A stretch of 64,000 bases of DNA, taken from assembly GCF_000425125.1 (NCBI RefSeq), contig NZ_AULE01000023.1, positions 372,001-436,000 on the forward strand, given 5' to 3'. The position numbers were made by a program, and so were the translations under genes. The notes under the pieces are model-generated. The model was not told the DNA's origin, made no database searches, and was given only the letters and a program-made list of their open reading frames with translations. Within the stretch, counting starts at the first letter, position 1, and the number at the start of each line of letters is the position of its first letter. This document shows positions 55,795 through 64,000 of this stretch, piece by piece. The stretch comes from Paenibacillus taiwanensis DSM 18679. Its GTDB lineage: Bacteria; Bacillota; Bacilli; Paenibacillales; Paenibacillaceae.

Positions 55795-55872
55795 ATGAGG
55801 GAAATGAGTTATGAATCTTCAGAGAAACACTCTCAACAACCGAAGCAATTTAGAGGAGGAGAAAAAAAGGTT
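55795..55872 (+). other. Alternative in-frame upstream start of the S-layer gene
   Basis: ATG 55795, with AAGGGGGTG (55777-55785) nine bases before, opens 26 codons that run without stop into the S-layer reading frame at 55873. The predicted N-terminal extension (MREMSYESSEKH...) is hydrophilic. Dual in-frame starts are known in the cell wall protein operon of Brevibacillus (Bacillus brevis 47). Confidence 0.55.
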
Positions 55873-58854
55873 ATGAAAAAAAGATTGGCTCTATTACTAT
55901 CCGTTGCTATGGCGTTCTCCATGTTCGCAAACGTGGCATTCGGTGCAGAAAACACACTTACAACAGCACAAAAGTACGACGAATTGGTTAAAGCAGGTGT
56001 ATTCAGCGGTTTCCCAGGTCAAACTGATCCGCAATTGAACACTTTGACTGACCGTGCACAATTCTCCAAAATCTTGGCACTTGTTGCAGGTTTGGATCAA
56101 GTAGAAGGTAACTCCTTCAAAGATCAAAACTACAGCAAACATTGGGCTAAAGGTTACATCGAAGCAGTTGTTAAAGCTGGTTACATGAACGGCGTAGGCA
56201 ACAGCAAATTCGATCTTAAAGGTAAAGTAACTGGTGAGCAAATGGCGAAATCCTTCGCATTGGCTCTTGGTTTGAAAGAAGTAGCTGACGCTCCAGCAGC
56301 TGAAGGCGTTACTAAATGGGCAACTGGTTGGGTAGCAGCTATTAAAGCAGCAGGCTTCGACTTCTCCGTAAACGGTAAATGGAATGTCCCAGCTCCACGT
56401 TCCGTATTGGTAGAAGCAGCTTATGACATCAAAGCTAAAACTGGTGTTAAAGTTGAGTCCGCAGTAGCGATCGACGAGAAAACAGTAGAAGTTACTTTCT
56501 CCGACAAAGAGAAAGAAAAAGTAACTCTTGACAAAGCTCTTGTAGAAGGTCAAGAAACAACTGTTTCCGTAACACATAAAGGCAAAAAATACGATGTTAA
56601 AGTAACTCTTAAAGCTCTTGCTGTAGATGCAAAAGTTTTGGGATTGACTAAAGTTGAAGCTAAGTTGACTCGTTCTGTTGACACTGCTAAAGCTAAGTTT
56701 GAAATCAAACGCGGCTCCACAGTATTGACTAACAAAGACGTTAAATTCTCTGACGACAAGTTGACAGCTCAAATCGAACTTTCTTCCAAAATGAGAGAGG
56801 GCGAGTACACTGTGACATTGTCTGGTGTATCTGAGAAGCCTGTAACTGCTACTTTCAAAGTAGAAGAAGAAAGAGTTGAAAAAATCGAACTCTTGAGCGA
56901 TAAAGCAGCTGTATCCAGAGACTTCGACAGCGTATCTGTTGGTTTCAAAGTATTGAACCAATATGGTGACGATATCTCTAAAACAACTCCAATCAACTGG
57001 ACTGCTAGCAAAGGTACAGTTAGTGTTGATGGCAGCATGTTGACAGTTAAAAACGTTATTGGTTCTACAACTGTTGGTAAATACATCTTGGGTGAAAAAC
57101 TCACGATTACTGGTATTGAAAGCACTAAATACCAAAAATCCCTTACTACAACTGTAACAGTTAGCGAATTCGCTGTTGTTGACAAAGTTGAATTCAAAGG
57201 ATTGTACAATGCTGACAAGAAAGAGTTGAACACTAACTCCGAGTTTGGTGACTTCTACTTGTTGTTTGAAGCATATGACCAATACGGCAACAAATTGGGT
57301 AAATCCCAATTGGAAAATGCTATTATTGCTTATACAAGCAACCCAGGTATCGCAGGTGTTGAGCAATCTGTTGCAAACGCAACATATGGCCAAACACCAC
57401 GTATCTATGACAGAGTCGGTGCTAACAATGACAGCTTAGCATTGCGCTTGGCAGCTCCATTGAGCACTCAAAAAATGAGCGGTAAAGTAACTGTAACTGT
57501 TACTGGTATGTACTCTGCTAAAACATTCACTAATGAGATTGAAGTTGCTAAAGCTTCAACTGTAGAGAAATTCACGCTTCTGAAACCAGAAAAAGTTGTT
57601 GCAACAGGCGAAACAGTTAAAATCCCTTACGTTGCATATGACCAATTTGGTAAAGAAGTTACAGCATTCAAAGATTTGGACGGTAAAATTTCCGTTCAAG
57701 GTCCTAACATTACAGTTAAATCTGACCCAATTACCAAAAAGTTCGTAATTGAGTACAAAGCTCCAGCTACAGAAACACAATACGTAGCAATCTCGTCTTA
57801 CATCGTTAGTGGCGGCGGTAACTCTGTAGTTACTTTCGATGTTAAAAAAGCAGCTACTCCTAACCAAGTAGTTAGCGTTGGAGATAAAGTATCTCTTGGT
57901 ATCGAGGGTACTCAAAAGTTGAACAAAGACAACATCAAACTTGAAGACCAATATGGCCGTGAAATGACTTTGAAAAAAGCCATCGAACTTAACTACAAAT
58001 TGGTTCTGAAAAACAACAACCCTGAGTACATTACTGCAAGTGCAACTGAAATCACAACTGAATCCGGTGAGATCGTTCTGACTGGTAAAGCTAAAGGTAG
58101 CGCAAGCTTCGAACTTGCTATCGTGAAAACTGATGGCACTGTAGTAAATAACTCTGCGTTCTCATTCAACGTAAGCGTTGTTGAAAAAGGCGCGATCAGC
58201 GAGTATGTTGTTGAAGATATCCCAACAATCGCTGACTTGACTGGAACTGGCGTTGCACAAACTGTATATGCAAATGACTACAAAGTTGGTCTGAAAGTAT
58301 ACGGTAAAACATCTGGCGGCGGAAAAGTAAACATTCCAGCTTCCCAATACAAAGTTGTTACAACAAACAGCAACCTGAAATTTGTCGATGGCAAATTGGT
58401 AGCTGACAATGTAAGCTTTGACAGCAACAAAACTGAAGCTAAAGCAAATATTGTTGTAACTATTGATGGTGCTGATAACCCAACACCTGTCACTAAAGAA
58501 GTAACAATTTCTAAAGCTAAACCAGAAGCTAAAGAAATTAAAGTTGGTGACAAAGCTGGAAACGTTGCTTCCATTGATGGTACAGCTATCACTACAACAG
58601 CAATTGCTAACGCTGGTGATCTTGCAGCTATCCTGAAAGTTAAAGACCAATATGGTGTTGAAAGAGTTTACTCCGCAGATCAATTCACAGCAGTTGTAAC
58701 ACAAATTCCAACTGGAGTAACTGTGGATAACAATGGCGGATTGGCTAACAGCGTTCTTATTAACAATGCTGTGGTTGGAAAAGAATTCCAAGTAACATTC
58801 TATGCGCTGAACAGCACTACTAGCATCACATTGAAAGTGGTTGTTGTTGCCTAA
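55873..58854 (+). CDS. spaA: S-layer protein (SpaA-like)
   Basis: A 993-residue exported protein. The signal peptide MKKRLALLLSVAMAFSMFANVAFGA is followed by three diverged SLH repeats in the first 200 residues (motifs LTDRAQ, VTGEQ and a weak third). The rest is a chain of Big/Ig-like beta domains marked by repeated DQYG or NQYG turns (QYGDDI, QYGNKLG, QYGREM, QYGVER). Codons are strongly restricted (AAA, GCT/GCA, GGT, CAA), as in the most highly expressed genes. GGAGGA lies at 55855-55860 and AAAAGG at 55866-55870. A strong terminator follows. Expected to form the two-dimensional surface lattice, attached to pyruvylated polymer. Confidence 0.92.
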   Translation: MKKRLALLLSVAMAFSMFANVAFGAENTLTTAQKYDELVKAGVFSGFPGQTDPQLNTLTDRAQFSKILALVAGLDQVEGNSFKDQNYSKHWAKGYIEAVVKAGYMNGVGNSKFDLKGKVTGEQMAKSFALALGLKEVADAPAAEGVTKWATGWVAAIKAAGFDFSVNGKWNVPAPRSVLVEAAYDIKAKTGVKVESAVAIDEKTVEVTFSDKEKEKVTLDKALVEGQETTVSVTHKGKKYDVKVTLKALAVDAKVLGLTKVEAKLTRSVDTAKAKFEIKRGSTVLTNKDVKFSDDKLTAQIELSSKMREGEYTVTLSGVSEKPVTATFKVEEERVEKIELLSDKAAVSRDFDSVSVGFKVLNQYGDDISKTTPINWTASKGTVSVDGSMLTVKNVIGSTTVGKYILGEKLTITGIESTKYQKSLTTTVTVSEFAVVDKVEFKGLYNADKKELNTNSEFGDFYLLFEAYDQYGNKLGKSQLENAIIAYTSNPGIAGVEQSVANATYGQTPRIYDRVGANNDSLALRLAAPLSTQKMSGKVTVTVTGMYSAKTFTNEIEVAKASTVEKFTLLKPEKVVATGETVKIPYVAYDQFGKEVTAFKDLDGKISVQGPNITVKSDPITKKFVIEYKAPATETQYVAISSYIVSGGGNSVVTFDVKKAATPNQVVSVGDKVSLGIEGTQKLNKDNIKLEDQYGREMTLKKAIELNYKLVLKNNNPEYITASATEITTESGEIVLTGKAKGSASFELAIVKTDGTVVNNSAFSFNVSVVEKGAISEYVVEDIPTIADLTGTGVAQTVYANDYKVGLKVYGKTSGGGKVNIPASQYKVVTTNSNLKFVDGKLVADNVSFDSNKTEAKANIVVTIDGADNPTPVTKEVTISKAKPEAKEIKVGDKAGNVASIDGTAITTTAIANAGDLAAILKVKDQYGVERVYSADQFTAVVTQIPTGVTVDNNGGLANSVLINNAVVGKEFQVTFYALNSTTSITLKVVVVA

Positions 58855-58881
58855 CAGCTAATAACTAACTGCTCTTATTGG

Positions 58882-58914
58882 AAAAGGCTTGTCACTTAGT
58901 GACAAGCCTTTTTT
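58882..58914 (+). terminator. Terminator of the S-layer gene
   Basis: AAGGCTTGTCAC and GTGACAAGCCTT form a perfect stem with a two- to four-base loop, followed by TTTTT. Confidence 0.95.
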
Positions 58915-58951
58915 ACATTTTACTAAATATATAATTGTACAAAAAAGCAAC

Positions 58952-58979
58952 TTTACACATAGTAAAAGCGTAGTATATA
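58952..58979 (+). promoter_or_regulatory. Promoter of the two-gene surface operon
   Basis: TTTACA (58952-58957), 16 bases, TATATA (58974-58979). Confidence 0.5.
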
Positions 58980-59017
58980 GAAGAGGAAATTAGAAGATGA
59001 ACAGGAGAGGATGCTCT

Positions 59018-61507
59018 TTGAATAGAAAGAAATACGTAGCCGTAGTACTATCTTTTATTATGGCTGTTAGTATGACGGGGCCATTAATGTCAAGTAAAGT
59101 AGAAGCTAGCGCTGTAAAGAGCTCAAACCCAGTATTCAAGCCGGCTGCGCTAAATAAAGTGAATCTCACATCAAAGAGTTACCTATCAGTATCAGATGTC
59201 CAATTCTATAATGTTAAGAATGACAAAGTTGTATATTACACGGTAACTATTCAGAACAATGATACTAAGTCTTTGAACCTAATGGACTATTGGTTTAACA
59301 TTAAATCCAACACTGGTGAAAAGTATCCAATCCAGTTGTTGGGGTTAGCTGAGAAGAAAGATAATTTAATTGTACCTAATACAAGCAAAACATTTAAGAT
59401 ATATACAAAAGTAAATTCTAAGCTGAATTTATACAATTTATCTCTTAATGTGATTAAATGGGATTTTTCAGTGCCAGGTTTCGAGCGTAGCATTGGGAAA
59501 GTAACCATTCCGACTACGTATTCCAATGTAACTCCTATTGGAAGCTATAAGAATATTCAAGATGGAGACAAAAAGGTACAGACGATTGCATCTTCATTAC
59601 AACTCGTGAATATTGCAGATAAGTTGGAAGCTCAGATGACTTTTTACATAAGAAATACGGGAGATACTACGCTGTTATTGAACAATTATAACTACTACTT
59701 GAAGACAAGCACAAACAAATACTATCAGCTCGAATCTGAAATTAAAGAACTTTCTATTGCTCCTGGTGAAAATAAGGCTGTGGTCTTGTATGCTAAACTT
59801 CCTCTGACAGCATCCAAGGAAAAATTCCAACTGTTTATTTCAAGTGTAGAAGGAACAGAAAATAAAGTTGAACTACCAGTTGGTTATTATGCGATGATGT
59901 TTAAGAGCAAGCTTAACTCAACAGTAGCAGCAGGAAAGCCAGGTTTAATTACAGTCCAAGGACAGTCTATTTCAACTCAAGTTAATAACACAATGGTTGA
60001 TACTAATAGTGAGTATCACAATATTACAATGACCTATAAAATGGAGAATAAAGGAAAAAATCCTGTTTCATTACCTAAAAATCAGTATCAGTTAATGACA
60101 AAGGATCAGTTGTTATATCCTTTAACAATAGCAGAGGAAGTTGCAACAGAGCTGTTGCCCAACCTGTCAAAAGAAATTGTATTAACAGCTTCTATCCCAG
60201 CGAATACTAGCTTGGATGGTTTAAAACTAGTTATAAAAAAGACAAAAGAAGAAAATAAAACTAATGACTATCTAATTGCACAATATCAAGTACCGCCGAC
60301 TAATACAACAACAGGTTCTAATAAGACTACTTATGTGAGTAAACAAGGTGTATACGAAGTTTCAATGAGCGGTGTTGAACGTCTACCTTGGGATAAAGAT
60401 GATTTGGTAAATACAAAAGTAACTATTAAAAACGTTGGAAATAAAATGCAGCCTGTGCCTTCGTTAAAGCCAACCGTTTGGTTGAATGGTGTAAAGCTAG
60501 ATGAGAAGCTTGTGCAACTTTTGGATGTGCAGGGAGAAGTTGGGTTAGAAGTTGGGAAATCAACTGAGTATATTCTGACTACAAAAGTGGCTAATGATTC
60601 TAAATTCAACAATGCTAAAATTCAGTTATCTGAAATTATTGACGGAAAACCAGTAAATAATGTTGGTTATTTCGTAGTAGCTACTCAAGATACAAAACTA
60701 CCGATAGTTAAGTCGAATGAGTACTATTTGGCAAATCAACCTGGAACAAAAGCAAGTTTAACGGCGCTTGACTCAAATACGTATATTGGTAAAAACACAA
60801 ATGTAATTAACAGCGTGTTTAGCTTCAAAAATACAGGCGATCGATACATTCAATTGCCTCAACTTAAAGCCTACTATATTACACCAGATAGCACTTATAT
60901 TCCAGCACAAGTGAATTCTGTAGAACAAGAGATTAGTCCGAATGGTCTGGCGTTGTTGTCTATAAATGCAGATGTCCCAGGCAAGTATAATTCTAAAGAT
61001 CTCAAATTGATGGTAGGTCAGGGTATTACAAATGGTAAGTATGCAACTGGTAAAGACAAGTCTGATGGTTATGTAGCAGCAAGTATTTTAGAGTTACCAA
61101 AAGAGAATAATGATAAAGTAAACCTGTTTACACCAATTGATATTAGACCATATACATTTAAAATCAACAAAATCAGTGCTAATAAATCCGGTCTAAGTAA
61201 TATTGGTGAAGTGAAGCTGGACTTTAATTATGATTTGAGCCAATACAATCCATATGAAGGCACCAACAATGTTCATAAACTAGTGTTCCAAGTAGAGTAC
61301 AACGGCAAGAAGATTGATAAAGTGTTTGAAATTAACAATGGCTCGGGTACGTTGGCATTAGGAGACAAAGTTGCAGAAACATTTATGATCAACGATATTG
61401 CATTTGATACAATTGAACATAGTGGATTTACGCTGAACATTTATGACGAGGTACAGGGGGCTCGCAAACTGCTTATTTCGCATAAGGTATATTCTTTCAC
61501 ATCGTAG
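59018..61507 (+). CDS. Exported protein with about five tandem Ig-like repeats, function unknown
   Basis: An 829-residue secreted protein (836 from ATG 58997). The signal peptide MNRKKYVAVVLSFIMAVSM ends near VEASA. At least five related segments follow, each with an ITV/VTI-type strand and an NxG or NND turn: YYTVTIQNNDTKSLNL, MTFYIRNTGDTTLLL, MTYKMENKGKNPVSLP, TKVTIKNVGNKMQPVP and SVFSFKNTGDRYIQLP. These suggest beta-sandwich domains of the DUF4352/Ig kind. No SLH or enzyme motif is visible. TTG 59018 is favoured by AGGAGAGG seven bases before; ATG 58997 has only GAGG. It is followed at nine bases by another exported protein. Confidence 0.82.
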   Translation: MNRKKYVAVVLSFIMAVSMTGPLMSSKVEASAVKSSNPVFKPAALNKVNLTSKSYLSVSDVQFYNVKNDKVVYYTVTIQNNDTKSLNLMDYWFNIKSNTGEKYPIQLLGLAEKKDNLIVPNTSKTFKIYTKVNSKLNLYNLSLNVIKWDFSVPGFERSIGKVTIPTTYSNVTPIGSYKNIQDGDKKVQTIASSLQLVNIADKLEAQMTFYIRNTGDTTLLLNNYNYYLKTSTNKYYQLESEIKELSIAPGENKAVVLYAKLPLTASKEKFQLFISSVEGTENKVELPVGYYAMMFKSKLNSTVAAGKPGLITVQGQSISTQVNNTMVDTNSEYHNITMTYKMENKGKNPVSLPKNQYQLMTKDQLLYPLTIAEEVATELLPNLSKEIVLTASIPANTSLDGLKLVIKKTKEENKTNDYLIAQYQVPPTNTTTGSNKTTYVSKQGVYEVSMSGVERLPWDKDDLVNTKVTIKNVGNKMQPVPSLKPTVWLNGVKLDEKLVQLLDVQGEVGLEVGKSTEYILTTKVANDSKFNNAKIQLSEIIDGKPVNNVGYFVVATQDTKLPIVKSNEYYLANQPGTKASLTALDSNTYIGKNTNVINSVFSFKNTGDRYIQLPQLKAYYITPDSTYIPAQVNSVEQEISPNGLALLSINADVPGKYNSKDLKLMVGQGITNGKYATGKDKSDGYVAASILELPKENNDKVNLFTPIDIRPYTFKINKISANKSGLSNIGEVKLDFNYDLSQYNPYEGTNNVHKLVFQVEYNGKKIDKVFEINNGSGTLALGDKVAETFMINDIAFDTIEHSGFTLNIYDEVQGARKLLISHKVYSFTS

Positions 61508-61516
61508 GAGGTGCGT

Positions 61517-62017
61517 ATGAGTAAGAATATAAAATGGGTAACTCTAATTGCATTTTCAATTGTTATTGTTGGAAGTTTGGTAATTCAAATGTCCGGAATT
61601 TTAAGTGCTGAACCAGGCGATTCCCAAGATCCTTTGGTGACTAAGAGTTATGTTGACGAACAGATTGCGAAGCTCAACGGTGGAAATGAGAATGGAACAG
61701 GCAGTAACACAGACAATGGCAGTTCTTCGAGTAATGAGCTAAAGATCGTTACGATTAAGCCAGGACAGCAGTTGATAGCAAAGGCCGGTGCAGAATTTGT
61801 GATCCGTGCGGGCAAGGCAGAAATCTTCAGCTCAGATGCAAGTGGTGTATCAGATTTAACGGATGGTAAAGATCTCACCAAGGGCATGGACGCGCCAAGC
61901 AATCACTTGCTTATGTTTCCGCGTGACGGACGTGGCATTGCTGCTAAGGATACGCCTAAGAACAGTGTAGTTGTTACGGTTCGAGGTGGTTATGAAGTTC
62001 AAACCGTCAAAGAGTAA
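61517..62017 (+). CDS. Small exported or membrane-anchored protein, function unknown
   Basis: A 166-residue protein with an N-terminal membrane/signal segment (residues 7-27). After it comes YVDEQIAKLNGG, a short helix like those before many Gram-positive surface domains, then a Gly/Asn/Ser linker (about 48-72) and a compact beta-rich domain with IKPGQQLIAKAGAEFVIRAG. It may stay anchored by its uncleaved helix. GGAGGTG overlaps the stop of the preceding gene, so the two are an operon. I do not recognise the family by name. Confidence 0.78.
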   Translation: MSKNIKWVTLIAFSIVIVGSLVIQMSGILSAEPGDSQDPLVTKSYVDEQIAKLNGGNENGTGSNTDNGSSSSNELKIVTIKPGQQLIAKAGAEFVIRAGKAEIFSSDASGVSDLTDGKDLTKGMDAPSNHLLMFPRDGRGIAAKDTPKNSVVVTVRGGYEVQTVKE

Positions 62018-62115
62018 TTCTTTAGTGGGATTCATCTTGTAACATGGACATGTCGTTATGATGAGATGAATCGGCTAGAATTATTCCTAACATAATTACC
62101 TAAACGCAAAGGAGG

Positions 62116-62143
62116 GCGGCCAAATGGCCGCTTCTTCTTTTTT
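62116..62143 (+). terminator. Terminator of the surface operon
   Basis: GCGGCC-AAAT-GGCCGC followed by TTCTTCTTTTTT. Confidence 0.9.
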
Positions 62144-62319
62144 ACAACCATCACATTATTTCCTTCGGGTGCTCAAACCTCTAAAGTACATACTAAGATT
62201 ACATCATTAACTGTGCTGTACATGCTCATGATCAGAAGCGATTTCCTTAGATGACGGGAAATGAGCTTGGGTGATTACAGAACAACTCATTAAAATGTAG
62301 TAATCAAGGAGGAAATAAG

Positions 62320-62604
62320 ATGTCCAGAAATAAATTAGTACCTGCAAGCAAAGCTGCTTTGTATCAAATGAAGTATGAAATTGCAGCAGAATTAGGATTA
62401 CCTGTAACATATAAAAGTAGTCCTTCAGGTTACGGGGATACGGAGTTTGGAACGGAATTTGGGGAGCTATCACACTCATCATCTTATACGGGTGGTCGTG
62501 AAAATTGGGGGCATCTTTCTTCAAGAGATGCTGGTTCAATTGGTGGAGAGATCACAAAACGGTTAATTTCACAAGCCGAACAATCTGTCGGCTCTCTCAT
62601 TTAA
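62320..62604 (+). CDS. Alpha/beta-type small acid-soluble spore protein with insert
   Basis: A 94-residue spore protein that would coat and protect DNA in the dormant spore. The first family signature KYEIAAELGL, which includes the GPR protease cleavage site, and the second, DAGSIGGEITKRLI, are both present. Between them lies a Gly/Ser/Glu-rich insert of about 25-30 extra residues with TEFGTEFGELS, making the protein longer than the usual 60-72 residues. AAGGAGG precedes the ATG. No clear sigma-G promoter was found in 62144-62319, which holds no other gene. Confidence 0.88.
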   Translation: MSRNKLVPASKAALYQMKYEIAAELGLPVTYKSSPSGYGDTEFGTEFGELSHSSSYTGGRENWGHLSSRDAGSIGGEITKRLISQAEQSVGSLI

Positions 62605-62645
62605 TTGTAAAGAAAAATTAGGAAAAACTATTTTCATATCTTTCA

Positions 62646-62674
62646 TTGACATGCACCGACAAATACCGTAATAT
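62646..62674 (+). promoter_or_regulatory. Sigma-A promoter of metK
   Basis: TTGACA (62646-62651), 17 bases, TAATAT (62669-62674). Transcription would start near 62681. Confidence 0.8.
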
Positions 62675-62697
62675 GTTTTCTCGAAGGCTGGTATAAC

Positions 62698-62755
62698 AAC
62701 CTTTTCCAAAATGGGAAAGGTTCGTTTTTTGTCTAGGCTTTCCATTATGGAAAGC
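62698..62755 (+). promoter_or_regulatory. metK leader: metK leader with terminator and overlapping alternative hairpin
   Basis: AACCTTTTCC (62698-62707) pairs with GGGAAAGGTT (62713-62722), followed by CGTTTTTT, an intrinsic terminator inside the metK leader. A second hairpin GCTTTCC...GGAAAGC (62737-62755) follows. GGAAAG of the first can instead pair with CTTTCC of the second, so the two are potentially exclusive. The leader lacks the long fold of the SAM-I (S-box) riboswitch common before Bacillus metK. Confidence 0.6.
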
Positions 62756-62785
62756 TCACATTATTTGTATGGGGGGTTGAGTCCA

Positions 62786-63988
62786 ATGTCTATTAAAGGA
62801 CGCCACTTGTTCACTTCCGAATCCGTTACTGAAGGACATCCAGATAAGATCTGTGACCAGATTTCAGATGCGGTATTGGACGCCTTTCTGGCAAATGACC
62901 CGAATGCTCGGGTTGCGTGCGAAGTTTCCGTTGCTACAGGCCTTGTGCTTGTTATCGGTGAAATTAGCACCTCAGCCGATTATGTTGATATTCCATCCAT
63001 CGTTCGTAACACGATTAAAGATATCGGGTATACACGTGCGAAATATGGATTCGACTATAACACATGTGCAGTGTTGACATCGTTAAACGAGCAGTCTCCT
63101 GACATTGCTCAAGGTGTTAATGAAGGTATTGAGACACGTACGGAAGAAGACGTTAAAAATGAGAAGGAAAATATCGGAGCTGGTGACCAAGGGTTGATGT
63201 TTGGATTTGCATCCAACGAGACGCCTGAATTAATGCCTTTACCAATTGCTCTTTCTCACCGTATTTCCCGCCGATTGGCAGAAGTTCGTAAAAACGGAAC
63301 TTTGAACTATCTTCGTCCTGATGGCAAAACACAAGTGACGATTGAATATAACGAAGGCAAACCTGTTCGTGTAGATACGATCGTTGTATCCACGCAGCAT
63401 GCTGAGGATGCTACGCTAGCTCAGATTCAGAACGATATCCAAGAACACGTAATTAAACCGGTTGTACCTGCTGAATGGCTGGATGAGAATACGAAGTATT
63501 TCATCAATCCAACAGGACGTTTCGTTATCGGTGGACCGCAAGGTGATGCTGGTCTTACAGGTCGTAAGATCATCGTAGATACGTATGGCGGCTATGCCCG
63601 TCATGGCGGTGGAGCTTTCTCTGGTAAAGATCCAACGAAGGTAGACCGCTCTGCTGCATATGCGGCACGTTACGTAGCGAAAAATATCGTTGCAGCCGGA
63701 TTGGCTGACAAATGTGAAATCCAATTGGCTTACGCTATTGGTGTTGCGCGTCCAGTATCTGTAAACGTGGACACGTATGGAACAGGTAAAGTAGCTGAAG
63801 AGAAGCTGGAAGAGCTGATTGAACAGAACTTCGACCTGCGTCCAGCTGGAATCATCAAGATGCTGGATCTTCGTCGTCCAATCTACAAACAGACAGCAGC
63901 TTATGGACACTTTGGCCGTACAGATATTGACCTTCCTTGGGAACGTGTTGATAAAGCGGAAGTGCTTCGTGCAGGTGCTGGATTGTAA
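62786..63988 (+). CDS. metK: S-adenosylmethionine synthetase
   Basis: A 400-residue enzyme that makes S-adenosylmethionine from methionine and ATP. Visible are [20 protein letters not shown] at the N-terminus, [12 protein letters not shown] and the P-loop-like [16 protein letters not shown]. Length matches the family. ATG 62786 ([12 protein letters not shown]) follows a GGGGGGTTGAG site; longer frames would translate the leader hairpins. Complete within the window. Confidence 0.97.
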   Translation: MSIKGRHLFTSESVTEGHPDKICDQISDAVLDAFLANDPNARVACEVSVATGLVLVIGEISTSADYVDIPSIVRNTIKDIGYTRAKYGFDYNTCAVLTSLNEQSPDIAQGVNEGIETRTEEDVKNEKENIGAGDQGLMFGFASNETPELMPLPIALSHRISRRLAEVRKNGTLNYLRPDGKTQVTIEYNEGKPVRVDTIVVSTQHAEDATLAQIQNDIQEHVIKPVVPAEWLDENTKYFINPTGRFVIGGPQGDAGLTGRKIIVDTYGGYARHGGGAFSGKDPTKVDRSAAYAARYVAKNIVAAGLADKCEIQLAYAIGVARPVSVNVDTYGTGKVAEEKLEELIEQNFDLRPAGIIKMLDLRRPIYKQTAAYGHFGRTDIDLPWERVDKAEVLRAGAGL

Positions 63989-64000
63989 TAACCGCAATCA

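Noticed and set aside
55897-57393. 498-codon minus-strand frame opposite the S-layer gene
   Set aside because: The restricted codon use of spaA removes stops on the opposite strand; the product is Phe/Cys/Ser-rich and unlike any protein family.
62605-62785. SAM-I (S-box) riboswitch before metK
   Set aside because: The space after the promoter is too short and the conserved S-box core sequences are not there; only two small hairpins are seen.

Overview
The window looks like a chromosomal segment of a low-to-mid GC, Gram-positive, spore-forming, flagellated bacterium of the Paenibacillaceae, most probably Paenibacillus. The evidence is sigma-A type promoters, strong AGGAGG ribosome sites, several TTG/GTG starts, the sporulation genes spoIID, spoIIQ and spoIIID, a small acid-soluble spore protein, an 11-gene complex I operon without nuoEFG, and a set of SLH-domain surface proteins beside csaB/tagA/tagO. 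The pair near 51.2-58.9 kb matches, from memory, the SlhA and SpaA proteins described in Paenibacillus alvei. The backbone order (ywlE-rpiB-ywlG-glyA-upp-mnaA-atp ... ywzB-murA-spoIID-spoIIQ-spoIIID-mbl-flhO-flhP-fabZ) follows that of Bacillus subtilis, with Paenibacillus-type blocks inserted.

Layout. 1-6.4 kb: end of ywlE, a ZTP riboswitch with terminator ahead of rpiB-ywlG-glyA, an unrecognised membrane protein with a WH/HH motif and a Cys/Ser tail, then upp and mnaA. 6.5-14 kb: the complete F1Fo ATP synthase operon (atpZ, I, B, E, F, H, A, G, D, C) between a strong promoter and a terminator. 14-16.4 kb: two minus-strand redox genes, an NADH oxidase-like flavoprotein with candidate FNR and Rex sites and an SDR lacking the usual Tyr. 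16.5-16.7 kb: a gene-free transcription unit with promoter, Fur box, CCUCC motif and terminator, a likely Fur-controlled small RNA. 16.9-27.5 kb: nuoABCDHIJKLMN, with a repeat-built N-terminal extension on NuoC. 27.9-30.7 kb: an exported subtilisin with C-terminal SLH domains. 30.8-39.2 kb: DUF1146 gene, murA, sporulation genes, mbl, flhO, flhP and an EpuA-like gene. 39.7-44.4 kb: an SLH protein and a very large unknown exported protein, apparently inserted. 44.6-51 kb: CDP-alcohol phosphatidyltransferase, fabZ, DUF5693, csaB, tagA and tagO. 51.2-62 kb: slhA, the S-layer gene spaA, and two unknown exported proteins. 62.3-64 kb: an unusual SASP and metK with a possible attenuating leader.

How it fits together. 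Much of the window serves energy conversion (ATP synthase, complex I, NADH oxidase) and the cell surface. MnaA, TagO and TagA supply and start a ManNAc-containing secondary cell wall polymer. CsaB would add the pyruvate ketal that SLH domains bind. At least four SLH proteins encoded here (protease, 39.7-kb protein, SlhA, SpaA) are potential clients. Regulation visible in the DNA includes the ZTP riboswitch, a Fur-repressible RNA, sigma-F and sigma-E promoters on sporulation genes, a candidate sigma-D (motility) promoter in front of slhA, two in-frame starts on spaA, and a metK leader with competing hairpins. No CRISPR array, rRNA, tRNA or insertion sequence was seen.
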